64,000 bases of DNA from Crenothrix sp043729335 (GCF_043729335.1 NZ_JAYTLQ010000002.1:62001-126000), one strand, 5' to 3'. Shown: positions 27,749 to 36,043, counted from the stretch's first letter. Notes: generated from the letters alone by a model not told the origin. Numbers and translations are program-made.

Positions 27749-27994
27749 ATGATGAAAACAATATTGCTTTTAACCTCTATTTTGGGGCTTGCACTTAGCT
27801 TGCAAGGTTGTGCCGTATATCCTTATGGCAACGGCAACTATGGGGGTTATAACGGCTACAATAATGGCTATCAGTCTTATGGAAATGGCGGTAGGGGCGG
27901 CGGTTATGGAAGAGGATATGGTGGTGGACATCATGGCTGGGGAGATGACGACGGACGCGGCTGGCATGGTGGAGGCGGACACCACCACCATTGA
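27749..27994 (+). CDS. Small Gly/His-rich lipoprotein
   Basis: 81 residues from the ATG at 27749. GGAG lies 5 nt upstream, and an upstream in-frame start at 27653 has no signal-like N-terminus. MMKTILLLTSILGLALSLQGC has a lipobox (LQGC), so it is probably anchored by a lipid. The mature part is almost all Gly, Tyr and Asn, then Gly, Arg and His, and ends HHHH. The His/Asp-rich tail could bind metal ions (inference). No family was recognised. The orphan CRISPR repeat lies 35 bp beyond its stop. Confidence 0.7.
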   Translation: MMKTILLLTSILGLALSLQGCAVYPYGNGNYGGYNGYNNGYQSYGNGGRGGGYGRGYGGGHHGWGDDDGRGWHGGGGHHHH

Positions 27995-28029
27995 TGCCTT
28001 AAGTCTTTGTGGTCTTGCAATGAGTAAAA

Positions 28030-28062
28030 GTCGCGCCCCGTATGGGGCGCGTGGATTGAAAC
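28030..28062 (+). CRISPR. Orphan type I-C-like CRISPR repeat
   Basis: A 33-nt unit beginning GTCGC, with perfect arms GCGCCCC (28033-28039) and GGGGCGC (28044-28050) round a GTAT loop, and ending GTGGATTGAAAC. This is the well-known form of type I-C CRISPR repeats. It is followed by 34 nt (28063-28096), a normal I-C spacer length, and then by GTCGCG, which may begin a decayed second repeat (28097-28129, about half matching). No cas gene is in the window. It looks like the remnant of a mostly deleted array. Confidence 0.7.
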
Positions 28063-28135
28063 GCTTCCGATTGATATCAGCTGCCCGTTGTCCTATGTCG
28101 CGTCATGCAATTAACGGGTTGGACAACAGGCTTCA

Positions 28136-28885
28136 CTAGTCTTTGTCTGATCTATTATTTTTAGAAAAAAACCACATCTGATAAATACTCAAAAAAATCT
28201 GTAAGCCCATAGACAGCCCCATTAACGCGCCACTGAAAATAACCACATAAGCGAATGAGGAAATCTCTTTAGTAATAAACCACGACAGCACATCCAGTAG
28301 CATCGCTGCAAATGGAATCACGACGGCCACTCTTTTTATATGTACATTGATATCGCACAATATAAAAATTTTGCCAATAAAAAACAGAATAAAGGCAATA
28401 CCAAATAAATGGATATGCGATACCCGCACCAGCGTGGGTATGGTTGCGCCACCGGCATGAGCCACTTCGGAGACTGTTGCATAATGCGTTAAATCTGGCA
28501 AAGATGGGTTAATAGTAGGTGTGTGGCAAACAATGCAGTCACGATTCAATATGGGGGCGATTTTTTCTTCATAGGCGGGTTCTTCAGCGCCTTGTTGTAT
28601 CCATTGCAAGATGACATCTTTGTCGCTGACATATTTCAGGTTAGATTTCATAATCCCATTAATGGCAGTACCTAAACGGGTTTGATCCTTCCCGCCATGA
28701 TAACTGATGACAATGTCCTCAACGGAAAGCCCGGCTTTACCATCAAGTCCTTGATGGGTGTAATACATATTAGCAAGCGCCATCAGATACCCAAGGCCTA
28801 TGGTCAATAGGAATACGGTATTTAAAATTCTTTCACTGACGGAAATATCGCGAAAGCGTCTATAGCGCTCAGGGGGTGCTGGCAT
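28136..28885 (-). CDS. Membrane-bound c-type haem protein of unknown function
   Basis: 249 residues. One membrane helix (about 21-42) is followed by a ~95-residue exported part carrying a single haem-binding motif, CIVCH (in NRDCIVCHTP). Four more helices follow (about 145-240), with histidines in VRVSHIHLFGIAF and DINVHIKR. The pattern suggests a membrane electron carrier with a periplasmic haem and perhaps membrane haems held by the later histidines (inference). PAPPERYRRFRDISVSERILN resembles starts of cytochrome-associated membrane proteins, but I cannot name a family. It is on its own, with a 475-bp gap upstream. Confidence 0.7.
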   Translation of the reverse strand: MPAPPERYRRFRDISVSERILNTVFLLTIGLGYLMALANMYYTHQGLDGKAGLSVEDIVISYHGGKDQTRLGTAINGIMKSNLKYVSDKDVILQWIQQGAEEPAYEEKIAPILNRDCIVCHTPTINPSLPDLTHYATVSEVAHAGGATIPTLVRVSHIHLFGIAFILFFIGKIFILCDINVHIKRVAVVIPFAAMLLDVLSWFITKEISSFAYVVIFSGALMGLSMGLQIFLSIYQMWFFSKNNRSDKD

Positions 28886-29360
28886 GAGAAGTCCTAAAGT
28901 AGAGGTATTACTATGGGGAATGGTGGATGTTTAGGCGTATTTTTTAGGAAGCCGCCTTGTTCATAGTATAGGCAGTATTAAATTTATAGGTAGTTACAGC
29001 GTTTTCAGTATCGATTAGTTATATTTCAATGCAGTACAAACTTAGGTTTGTAATTTACTGCTAATAATTAATGTTATTCACCTGATATGAAAACGCTGTA
29101 AATGCACTGATTGCAAATCTGGTCTGCAAATTTGGTATGGCCTAGGGATTGGGGCTTAGTCAGTCAGCTACAGTTTAGTCGATAATTGATAAGCGCTGTA
29201 AATTGATTATGAAAGCAATGACGGTTATTATTTCTAAGCTCGCAGAAGCGGCTGATATTTTCATGACGATTAAACTTTTTTGGGGGCTGTGATTTTTAGT
29301 TCACTTAATCACCCGAATTTAGCTCTCATCGTCACCTATCATTTCAACTAAAATAAAAAT
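28886..29360. other. Intergenic stretch with an inverted-repeat element
   Basis: 475 bp between divergent genes. It contains the 108-bp element at 28994-29101 and, after it, a short direct repeat (TGCAAATCTGGTC / TGCAAATTTGGTA). Promoters of both flanking genes should lie here; none was clear enough to mark. Confidence 0.5.
28994..29101. repeat. 108-bp element bounded by perfect 14-bp inverted repeats
   Basis: TTACAGCGTTTTCA (28994-29007) and TGAAAACGCTGTAA (29088-29101) are exact complements. Between them a hairpin with ACAAAC/GTTTGT arms and an outer GCAGT/ACTGC pair sits near the centre. It could be a small non-autonomous mobile element or a folded RNA. No other copy was noticed in the window. 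Confidence 0.65.
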
Positions 29361-29771
29361 ATGAAAAAATTATTGATAGTTTTATCGTTTTCAACTTCGT
29401 TGCTTACTTACATTGACGTCAATGCTGCCCAGCATCATGGGGGGCATAGAGGTGCAAGCCGTGGTGCGGCAAGCGGCAATTGTTCACGGCCTCAGTTTGA
29501 GAAGTTCTTGCCGCCTAATATGGCCACTGTCGCCCCAGGATCGGAATTTTCTTTTAGAGCCACCAACATTGAAAAACCGGAACAACTTGAAGTAACCGCA
29601 AAAAAACTCCCCGTTACCGTCAATCTGGAATTTAAAGATCCGTATTATGTCGTTACCGGCAAATTACCCGATAGTTTACGTAATACCGTAGCCCGTATTA
29701 ACGTTAAGTTGAATGCAAAAATCTCTGCGTGTGAAGCGGAAACAGGATGGCTAGTCAAAATATCTGAATAA
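29361..29771 (+). CDS. Small exported protein of unknown function
   Basis: 136 residues. The signal peptide is MKKLLIVLSFSTSLLTYIDV with cleavage near NAA. The mature start is His/Gly-rich (QHHGGHRG) and the rest is mostly beta-strand, with two cysteines (GNCSRP and SACEAE) that could form a disulphide. No family was recognised. A hairpin with a T-run follows at 29784-29844. Confidence 0.65.
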   Translation: MKKLLIVLSFSTSLLTYIDVNAAQHHGGHRGASRGAASGNCSRPQFEKFLPPNMATVAPGSEFSFRATNIEKPEQLEVTAKKLPVTVNLEFKDPYYVVTGKLPDSLRNTVARINVKLNAKISACEAETGWLVKISE

Positions 29772-29783
29772 TGCACTTTCAAG

Positions 29784-29844
29784 CTGCGCAAATCGGATTT
29801 AACTGGCGTTAGCCGATTTGCCATCACACCTGTGCGCAGTTTTT
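29784..29844 (+). terminator. Probable rho-independent terminator
   Basis: Outer arms CTGCGCA (29784-29790) and TGCGCAG (29833-29839) and inner arms GCAAATCGG (29788-29796) and CCGATTTGC (29813-29821) form alternative stems. TTTTT follows at 29840-29844. It is 13 bp after the stop of the small exported protein and just before rlmJ. Confidence 0.65.
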
Positions 29845-29884
29845 CCTGTAAACTGCTCTCATTTACTCACTACTCTCCTTGCTC

Positions 29885-30727
29885 ATGCTGAGTTACCGCC
29901 ACATCTTCCACGCTGGAAATTTTGCTGATGTTTTAAAGCACAGTGTTCTCATTCACATTATTGAGTACCTGAAGAAAAAAGATAAGCCATTATGCTATAT
30001 CGATACCCATGCAGGCCCCGGAAAATATCCCTTAGATAATGAGTTTGCGCTAAAAAATAAAGAGTTTGACAGCGGTATCAGCAAATTATGGCCATGCGAT
30101 GACTTGCCCGCATCGTTAGCATCTTATGTGGCTTTGGTTAAACACTTTAATAACACTAACGCCTTAAAAAGCTATCCAGGATCACCGTTGCTTGCGCAAC
30201 ACTTATTGCGTAATCAGGACCATTTGTTTTTATGCGAATTACACAATACCGAGATTACTTTATTAACCAAGCGCTTTAAAGGCGTTAAAGGTGTGGATGT
30301 TATTCAGGCCGATGGTTTAAAACATGGCGTAAACTTACTACCGCCTAGCCAGCATCGTGGCTTGGTTATGATCGATCCCTCTTATGAAATAAAAAACGAT
30401 TATCGATTGGTCGTCGACGCCTTGCAAGCGATGAGCAAACGCTTTGCCAGCGGTACCTATGCGCTATGGTATCCGGTTGTGGAACGCGATCGTAACCATC
30501 GGCTAGAAAAAGCCCTTGTTGCTACCGGCATCAAAAATATCCAGTTATTTGAGTTGGCAGTACGTGAAGATAGCAGCGGCCACGGTATGACAGCAAGCGG
30601 CATGATTGTCATCAATCCTCCGTTTACATTAATAGCGGAAATGGAACAAACGTTACCTTATTTGTCTAAAGTGCTTGGCGATAACGGAGCGGGATTTCAT
30701 CGCATACAGACTTTGTCTGGAGAATAA
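29885..30727 (+). CDS. rlmJ: 23S rRNA (adenine(2030)-N(6))-methyltransferase
   Basis: 280 residues from the ATG at 29885; an in-frame ATG two codons earlier is an alternative. The start MLSYRHIFHAGNFADVLKHS is nearly invariant in RlmJ. YIDTHAGPGKY is part of the SAM site, and MIDPSYE is the catalytic DPPY-type motif with Ser in place of the second Pro. It methylates A2030 of 23S rRNA during ribosome assembly. It is a single gene. Confidence 0.94.
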   Translation: MLSYRHIFHAGNFADVLKHSVLIHIIEYLKKKDKPLCYIDTHAGPGKYPLDNEFALKNKEFDSGISKLWPCDDLPASLASYVALVKHFNNTNALKSYPGSPLLAQHLLRNQDHLFLCELHNTEITLLTKRFKGVKGVDVIQADGLKHGVNLLPPSQHRGLVMIDPSYEIKNDYRLVVDALQAMSKRFASGTYALWYPVVERDRNHRLEKALVATGIKNIQLFELAVREDSSGHGMTASGMIVINPPFTLIAEMEQTLPYLSKVLGDNGAGFHRIQTLSGE

Positions 30728-30862
30728 TTATTTCAGATTGAAATGTAGTGCAGCACGGGTATATTAACTACTAAAGCACTTTATTGCCCAACTAATAAAA
30801 ACCATGATACCCTTAAAACATACGTCGCAAAACCTACTTTAATTGTTAGGATTACTCTTTAA

Positions 30863-32383
30863 ATGACATCGCGTTACTTAAAATACTCTTGGTTTTTGTT
30901 TGCCCTGTTTTTACCCTCTTTGTCACTGGCCGCAGAGGATTTGGCCACTATCAACCCCCTCCTGCATTTAAACTTAACCCATCACTGGACGGGTTATCTG
31001 TCTTTGGTTTTATTTGCCGTGGCTTATTTGTTTGCCATGACCGAAGAAGTCACCGACTTACGCAAATCCAAGCCTATGGTGCTGGCGGCCAGTTTAATTT
31101 GGGTATTTATCGCCATTATTTATGCCCGTAACGGCATGAGTGAGCAAGCAGGACTGGCATTCCGTTCTTCTTTAGAAGGCTATGCCCAGCTGTTTTTGTT
31201 TATTATGGTATCAATGACTTATTTGAATGCCATGGAGGATAGGGGCGTATTTGAGAGCCTTCGAATCTGGCTGTTAAGCAAAAATTTCAGTTATCGACAA
31301 TTATTCTGGATAACCGGTATTCAGGCGTTCTTTATTTCCTCAGTGTGCAATAACCTCACCACGGCATTATTGATGGGTTCAGTTATTGTCGCTATGGGCA
31401 AAAATGAACGCAAATTCGTCACCCTGGCGTGTATTAACGTGGTAGTTGCGGCCAATGCAGGCGGCTCGTTTAGTCCTTTTGGTGATATCACAACGCTGCT
31501 CGTGTGGCAAAAAGGCGTGGTGCCCTTTGGTGATTTCTTTTCGCTATTGATCCCCGCCATCGTTAACTTTGTTATACCGGCTACGGTGATGAATTTTGCC
31601 ATCCCTAAGAAAAAGCCTGAAGCGGTGCAGGAAGAGCAACAAATGAAACGCGGTGGTTTTGTCATTATATTTTTATTTATTATGACCATTATTACCGCTG
31701 CAACCTTTGAAAACTTCCTCGGATTACCCCCGGTTGCTGGCATGATGATGGGCTTAACATACCTGAAGTTTTTCAGCTTTTACCTGCAAAAAACCTCAGA
31801 CTATAGTGATGTTGTTTCGCATGAATTAACCGGCGCGGAGTTGATGAAGCTTCAGCAGCGACCTGTTAACGGTAAAATAGACTATTTTGCCCCCATGAAA
31901 ATGATGAATACGCCGCAATATAAAGAAGCGGCATTCGATCAGCCTTTTGATGTATTTAACAAAGTAGCTAATCTTGAGTGGGACACGCTGTTGTTTTTTT
32001 ACGGTGTCATGGTGGCTGTTGGCGGCTTAAGCTTTATTGGCTATTTAACGGTGGCTTCTACTTATTTGTATTCAGCCATTGATCCCTCTGTGGCCAATAT
32101 TTTGGTGGGTATTGCCTCTGCTTTTGTTGATAACGGCACCATCATGTTGGCAGTATTAACCATGGAACCGCATATTTCGCAAGGCCAATGGCTATTGGTG
32201 ACATTAACAGCGGGGGTTGGCGGTAGTTTGCTAGCGGTAGGTTCAGCGGCAGGTGTAGGCTTAATGGGGCAAGCTAAAGGCATTTATACTTTTACCAGTC
32301 ATTTAAAATGGATGCCGGTTATTGCATTAGGTTATGCAGCCAGTATTTTGGCGCATTTTTTAATAAATGGCCGATATTTTTGA
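30863..32383 (+). CDS. nhaD: Na+/H+ antiporter, NhaD type
   Basis: 506 residues with about 12 membrane segments, of the arsenite-permease/ion-transporter fold. Characteristic blocks are YLFAMTEEVTDLRKSKP, SSVCNNLTTALLMGSVIVAMG and ANAGGSFSPFGDITTLLVWQKG near the centre, and AFVDNGTIMLAVLTMEP near the end. By homology it exchanges cytoplasmic Na+ or Li+ for protons. A signal-peptide-like N-terminus precedes the first helix, as in other NhaD proteins. It stands alone with its own upstream region. Confidence 0.93.
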   Translation: MTSRYLKYSWFLFALFLPSLSLAAEDLATINPLLHLNLTHHWTGYLSLVLFAVAYLFAMTEEVTDLRKSKPMVLAASLIWVFIAIIYARNGMSEQAGLAFRSSLEGYAQLFLFIMVSMTYLNAMEDRGVFESLRIWLLSKNFSYRQLFWITGIQAFFISSVCNNLTTALLMGSVIVAMGKNERKFVTLACINVVVAANAGGSFSPFGDITTLLVWQKGVVPFGDFFSLLIPAIVNFVIPATVMNFAIPKKKPEAVQEEQQMKRGGFVIIFLFIMTIITAATFENFLGLPPVAGMMMGLTYLKFFSFYLQKTSDYSDVVSHELTGAELMKLQQRPVNGKIDYFAPMKMMNTPQYKEAAFDQPFDVFNKVANLEWDTLLFFYGVMVAVGGLSFIGYLTVASTYLYSAIDPSVANILVGIASAFVDNGTIMLAVLTMEPHISQGQWLLVTLTAGVGGSLLAVGSAAGVGLMGQAKGIYTFTSHLKWMPVIALGYAASILAHFLINGRYF

Positions 32384-32741
32384 TCTTATCCGCTATTAAA
32401 AAAAATTATTCCTACTCCTGTTAAAAATGGCCTAGGAAACCAAAAGTAGGCGTTTTTAAGCGACACGAAAGCTCCAGTAAAATAAATTCAGAGTTAAATG
32501 TTTTTGTCTATCGATAATTCCACAGTTTTTTAGTGAACTAGTTAACAGGCATTTAGTTTAAATTTACTTAAACTAATTCTGGCTCAAAATTTCAGCTTTG
32601 TGTGGCTAGTTCAAGCCTAGTTATCGTGGCAAGGAAGCGTTTTTATTGCTGAAGTTTTAGTGCTGCGCAGGTCCAGGGGATTTGTTTAGTTTCTGTAAAC
32701 ACTATATTCCTGACTTCTATCTTTAAGTATGGGAGTTTTTT
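32384..32741. other. Intergenic region upstream of the subtilisin gene
   Basis: 358 bp. Near the nhaD end there is a weak GCCTA/TAGGC hairpin followed by GTTTTT (about 32430-32456) that may be the nhaD terminator. Further on is the dyad at 32553-32576 and a GTTTA/TAAAC pair (about 32684-32700). No gene is seen. The subtilisin promoter is expected here. Confidence 0.5.
32553..32576. promoter_or_regulatory. Operator-like dyad upstream of the subtilisin/hydrolase pair
   Basis: TTAGTTTAA (32553-32561) and TTAAACTAA (32568-32576) are perfect complements with a 6-nt spacer. The dyad lies 165 bp before the subtilisin start. The symmetric half-site spacing fits a dimeric regulator, but no regulator gene is adjacent, so its use is inferred. 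Confidence 0.4.
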
Positions 32742-34688
32742 ATGAAAACAAAACTCGAACGCCAGCCCCACCCCTTCAACCCTAAAATCTTGGCTCGTTC
32801 GGTTATAGCGCTTCCGCTGCTAGAGCAGATAGAGCGGGAGTTTACTGTTACAGAGAGCATAAAAAAGAAATACCCGCATCTCCGCGATACCCACAATACT
32901 GCAATTTTCCTACAGCCTAAGTTTCCTGGTGGTTTAAAAGCTGCTTTAAAAACTATTCGTGAGCTCCTTCCGCAAATCGCAACAAAAGTTGGCGCTAAAA
33001 CCCAGCCTACGGTAGACGACCCTGACCCCATAAGGATTAGTGATGACGTTGCGCTTGCATCGATTGAGGGTGCAATTGTTCGCCAGCTTCTAAGGATGGT
33101 AGCTGCCGGTAAATTGCCTGCCATCAAGTGTATTTGGCCGACGCAATTTGAAGTGATCATAGACATCAATCTCGATTTCAAACCCCTTGAAATGGGTAGC
33201 GACTCTGTTACGTCAGGTATTGAAATCAAACATCCTGATCCAAGACGAATTGCTAAAGTGTTGATAAAAAAATACATCGAAAAAGCAAAGAAAGCGGCTG
33301 GAGTCACTGATCAGGATCAAGGTGTAGACGAATATAAAACCGAGCTGAGCAATCAATATGTGTTTGCCCGACTTGAAGGCAGCGTCATCAAAAAACTTGT
33401 CGATATTGATTTGCGTGCTGCCAAGTCGTTGGTTAAAAAAGCAACCGCAGCAAAACCTGAAATTGTCGAACAAGCTGTAGGCCGTACCGGCCAAGCTACC
33501 AATAAAGTGATTGATGCGACACCGACTGTTGAAACATCGCGTTTTCGGACTATTCATCATATCTGGCCGGATTTTGAGCTCCAGAACTGCATTACCCGCT
33601 CAATCCGTACTATTAAAGTGGATGCCGCGCGAAATTCTTTTACCGCTTCGGGTGAGGGTATTACGTGGGCAATTATGGATACCGGCATTGATGCTTTGCA
33701 CCCGCATTTCAAGCTGCACCAAAATATTGATGCTTCCTCACCGTATCATGCCGATTTTACCGATGTACCGGGTGGGCCAAAACCTTTGCAAGACGATTTT
33801 GGTCACGGAACCCATGTCGCTGGCATTATCGCTGGCGAACAGTCGGTTAAAGAAGGCTCAGATCAGACAAAAATGTTTGCCGTCTCGCATGAGCTGGATG
33901 CTAACAATAAACCCGTTATCCGCAAGCTACAGCTGGATAGCATCAGTGGCATGGCGCCCAAGTGCAAGCTGGTAAGTCTCAAGGTGCTGGATGAATTCGG
34001 CATAGGCAATGCCAGTAACGTTATCGCGGCGATTTCTCACGTCCAGTTACTTAACGGCTATGGACGCGATCTTAAAATTCATGGGGTTAATCTCAGCCTT
34101 GGACACACCTTTGATCCCAATTGGTTTGCCTGCGGCCACAGTCCGCTGTGTACGGAAGTCAACCGCTTGGTAAAATCTGGGGTGGTCGTTGTGATCGCTG
34201 CTGGCAACACTGGCTACGGCACATTGCAAACCAAAGAAGGCACGAGCGATACCTGCCTTGATCTGACTATCAATGATCCCGGTAATGCCGAATACGCCAT
34301 TACAGTAGGCGCTACCCATAGAGACATGCCGCATAAATATGGCGTGTCTTATTTCTCTTCCAAAGGCCCCACCGGCGATGGACGCTACAAGCCTGATTTA
34401 GTCGCACCCGGTGAAAAAATTATTTCTTGCGCTGCGCCAAACAGTGAATTAGTCCAACGCGAACCCGGCAGTGACGAATGTGCATACTTTGAAAACAGCG
34501 GCACGAGTATGGCCGCGCCGCATGTGAGTGGTGCCATTGCAGCGTTCCTTTCTATTCGTGGCGAATTTAAAGGCGAAGCTGAAAAAGTTAAACAAATTTT
34601 CACCTCCACCGCGACTGATCTTGGCCGGGACCGCTATTTTCAGGGCGCAGGGTTGGTGGATCTTATGCGAGCCATTCAATCGGTATAA
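32742..34688 (+). CDS. S8-family (subtilisin-like) serine peptidase with duplicated N-terminal domain
   Basis: 648 residues. The catalytic triad is D313 (AIMDTGID), H355 (DFGHGTHVAG) and S589 (NSGTSMAAPHVSG). The oxyanion Asn block VVIAAGNTG is present. There is no signal peptide or membrane helix, so it should be cytoplasmic or use another export route. Residues 1-300 precede the catalytic domain and contain two related units: ASIEGAIVRQLL (106-117) with IKCIWPTQFEV (128-138), and ARLEGSVIKKLV (209-220) with IHHIWPDFELQ (271-281). They may be two I9-like prodomains. GGGAG precedes the ATG. An alpha/beta hydrolase gene starts 29 nt downstream and is surely co-transcribed. Confidence 0.9.
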   Translation: MKTKLERQPHPFNPKILARSVIALPLLEQIEREFTVTESIKKKYPHLRDTHNTAIFLQPKFPGGLKAALKTIRELLPQIATKVGAKTQPTVDDPDPIRISDDVALASIEGAIVRQLLRMVAAGKLPAIKCIWPTQFEVIIDINLDFKPLEMGSDSVTSGIEIKHPDPRRIAKVLIKKYIEKAKKAAGVTDQDQGVDEYKTELSNQYVFARLEGSVIKKLVDIDLRAAKSLVKKATAAKPEIVEQAVGRTGQATNKVIDATPTVETSRFRTIHHIWPDFELQNCITRSIRTIKVDAARNSFTASGEGITWAIMDTGIDALHPHFKLHQNIDASSPYHADFTDVPGGPKPLQDDFGHGTHVAGIIAGEQSVKEGSDQTKMFAVSHELDANNKPVIRKLQLDSISGMAPKCKLVSLKVLDEFGIGNASNVIAAISHVQLLNGYGRDLKIHGVNLSLGHTFDPNWFACGHSPLCTEVNRLVKSGVVVVIAAGNTGYGTLQTKEGTSDTCLDLTINDPGNAEYAITVGATHRDMPHKYGVSYFSSKGPTGDGRYKPDLVAPGEKIISCAAPNSELVQREPGSDECAYFENSGTSMAAPHVSGAIAAFLSIRGEFKGEAEKVKQIFTSTATDLGRDRYFQGAGLVDLMRAIQSV

Positions 34689-34717
34689 TTTATTAAAAAC
34701 TTAACTCGGAGCTACCC

Positions 34718-36043
34718 ATGAACACCATCAAAGGCATTCCGTACAGCACTGCTGAGTTTGACAAAGAAGGCAAGCTTCTCAGCCAGCCGATTGTTCCGGC
34801 AGGAACCACCGATCTTATTGTTATGTCCCACGGCTGGAACAACAACCGCATTGAGGCAGAGGCGCTTTACACCAAGCTTTTTAGTAACTTTGTTGATGTC
34901 ACCGCAACTGATTCTGTACTCAAACAACGTAAACTTGCCATCATTGGTGTCATCTGGCCGTCGAAGAAATTTGATGAGTTTATGACGCAACCCGACAATA
35001 ATAAAGTAGCCGGAGGCGCCGCGTCCGCAGGTAGCGTTAAAAAAGCAGCCTCAGAAGCCACGATGCACGCCGCTATCGACCTCAGCGCCCAGCTTTTTAA
35101 CGATGCCGGTGATGCTGAGCGCATTGCCACGCTCCATAAGCTTGTACCCAAACTTGAAGATGACACCGACGCACAAAAAGACTTTGTGAAAACACTACGT
35201 AGTTTGCTGGATCCTAATAATGCCCATACTAGCGAACAAAGTAAAAATGACGGCTCTGCGGTTTTTTTTAGAGCCCAAGCCGAGGTGATTTTTAACCGTG
35301 CTGCCGCATCATCGGTTGAGACATTAGGTGTTCCAATAGTGCACAGCCAAACTCCAGGGGATAGCATGGGGCAGGCTGCGGGAATAGGCAGCTTTTTTTC
35401 CGGTGCCACCCATGCCGTCAGCAACTTGCTTAATCTCACGACTTATTTTGAGATGAAACAGCGTGCGGGAACGGTGGGCAAAATCGGCCTCGTCCCACTT
35501 TTAGATAAGCTTGCAAGCCAAGTGGAGCGTATTCATCTCGCTGGGCATAGCTTTGGTGCACGCGTGGTGACAGCAGCGGCAGCAAATTCCACAACTAACA
35601 AACTCTACAGCCTTTCACTGTTGCAGGCTGCTTTTTCGCACAATGGCTTTTCTTTAAGACGGCAAGGCTTTTTCCGTTCCGTAGTCAACAATAAACGCAT
35701 TTCGGGGCCAATATTGGTGACTTATAGCAACCACGATAAAGCGGTGGGTATTGCCTACCCGAGCGCGTCACGCATCAGCCGCGACAGTGCTGCGGCTTTG
35801 GGGGATGCTAACGACGAGTTTGGCGGGCTTGGTAGCAATGGCGCCCAGCAAATGGAAGTGGGTGAGGTTGTCTCTGGCGTTAAAGACTTGCTACCGGTAG
35901 GTCAAGCCTATTCGTGGCAAATGGGAAAATTCCATAATCTGGACAGCAGCAAATTTATTATCGATCCAAAAGGCGGCGACGCGCATGGGTTTGTTTTCGT
36001 CCCACAAGTTGCCTGGGCTATCAGCCGTGCCATCGTGTCATAA
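34718..36043 (+). CDS. Alpha/beta hydrolase (serine esterase-like), partner of the S8 peptidase
   Basis: 441 residues, no signal peptide. LIVMSHGWNNN (33-43) is the HG oxyanion region, and HLAGHSFGARV has nucleophile S278 in GHSFG. D340 (YSNHDKAVG) and H423 (GGDAHGFVF) are the likely other triad members. The fold resembles lipases and the DUF900/serine-hydrolase group. An insertion of about 160 residues (about 90-250), largely helical, lies between the oxyanion loop and the nucleophile and could be a lid or partner-binding part. A Shine-Dalgarno GGAG lies 7 nt before the ATG. The substrate is unknown. Tight linkage to a cytoplasmic subtilisin suggests joint action. Confidence 0.8.
   Translation: MNTIKGIPYSTAEFDKEGKLLSQPIVPAGTTDLIVMSHGWNNNRIEAEALYTKLFSNFVDVTATDSVLKQRKLAIIGVIWPSKKFDEFMTQPDNNKVAGGAASAGSVKKAASEATMHAAIDLSAQLFNDAGDAERIATLHKLVPKLEDDTDAQKDFVKTLRSLLDPNNAHTSEQSKNDGSAVFFRAQAEVIFNRAAASSVETLGVPIVHSQTPGDSMGQAAGIGSFFSGATHAVSNLLNLTTYFEMKQRAGTVGKIGLVPLLDKLASQVERIHLAGHSFGARVVTAAAANSTTNKLYSLSLLQAAFSHNGFSLRRQGFFRSVVNNKRISGPILVTYSNHDKAVGIAYPSASRISRDSAAALGDANDEFGGLGSNGAQQMEVGEVVSGVKDLLPVGQAYSWQMGKFHNLDSSKFIIDPKGGDAHGFVFVPQVAWAISRAIVS

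Noticed and set aside
27789..28139. 116-codon plus-strand frame overlapping the Gly/His lipoprotein and the CRISPR relic
   Set aside because: It is an alternate frame of the Gly-rich gene that runs through the repeat; its Met/Val/Ala-rich translation has no family features.
34867..35439. 190-codon minus-strand frame within the hydrolase gene
   Set aside because: Antisense shadow of a gene with a clear alpha/beta hydrolase pattern and a good ribosome binding site.
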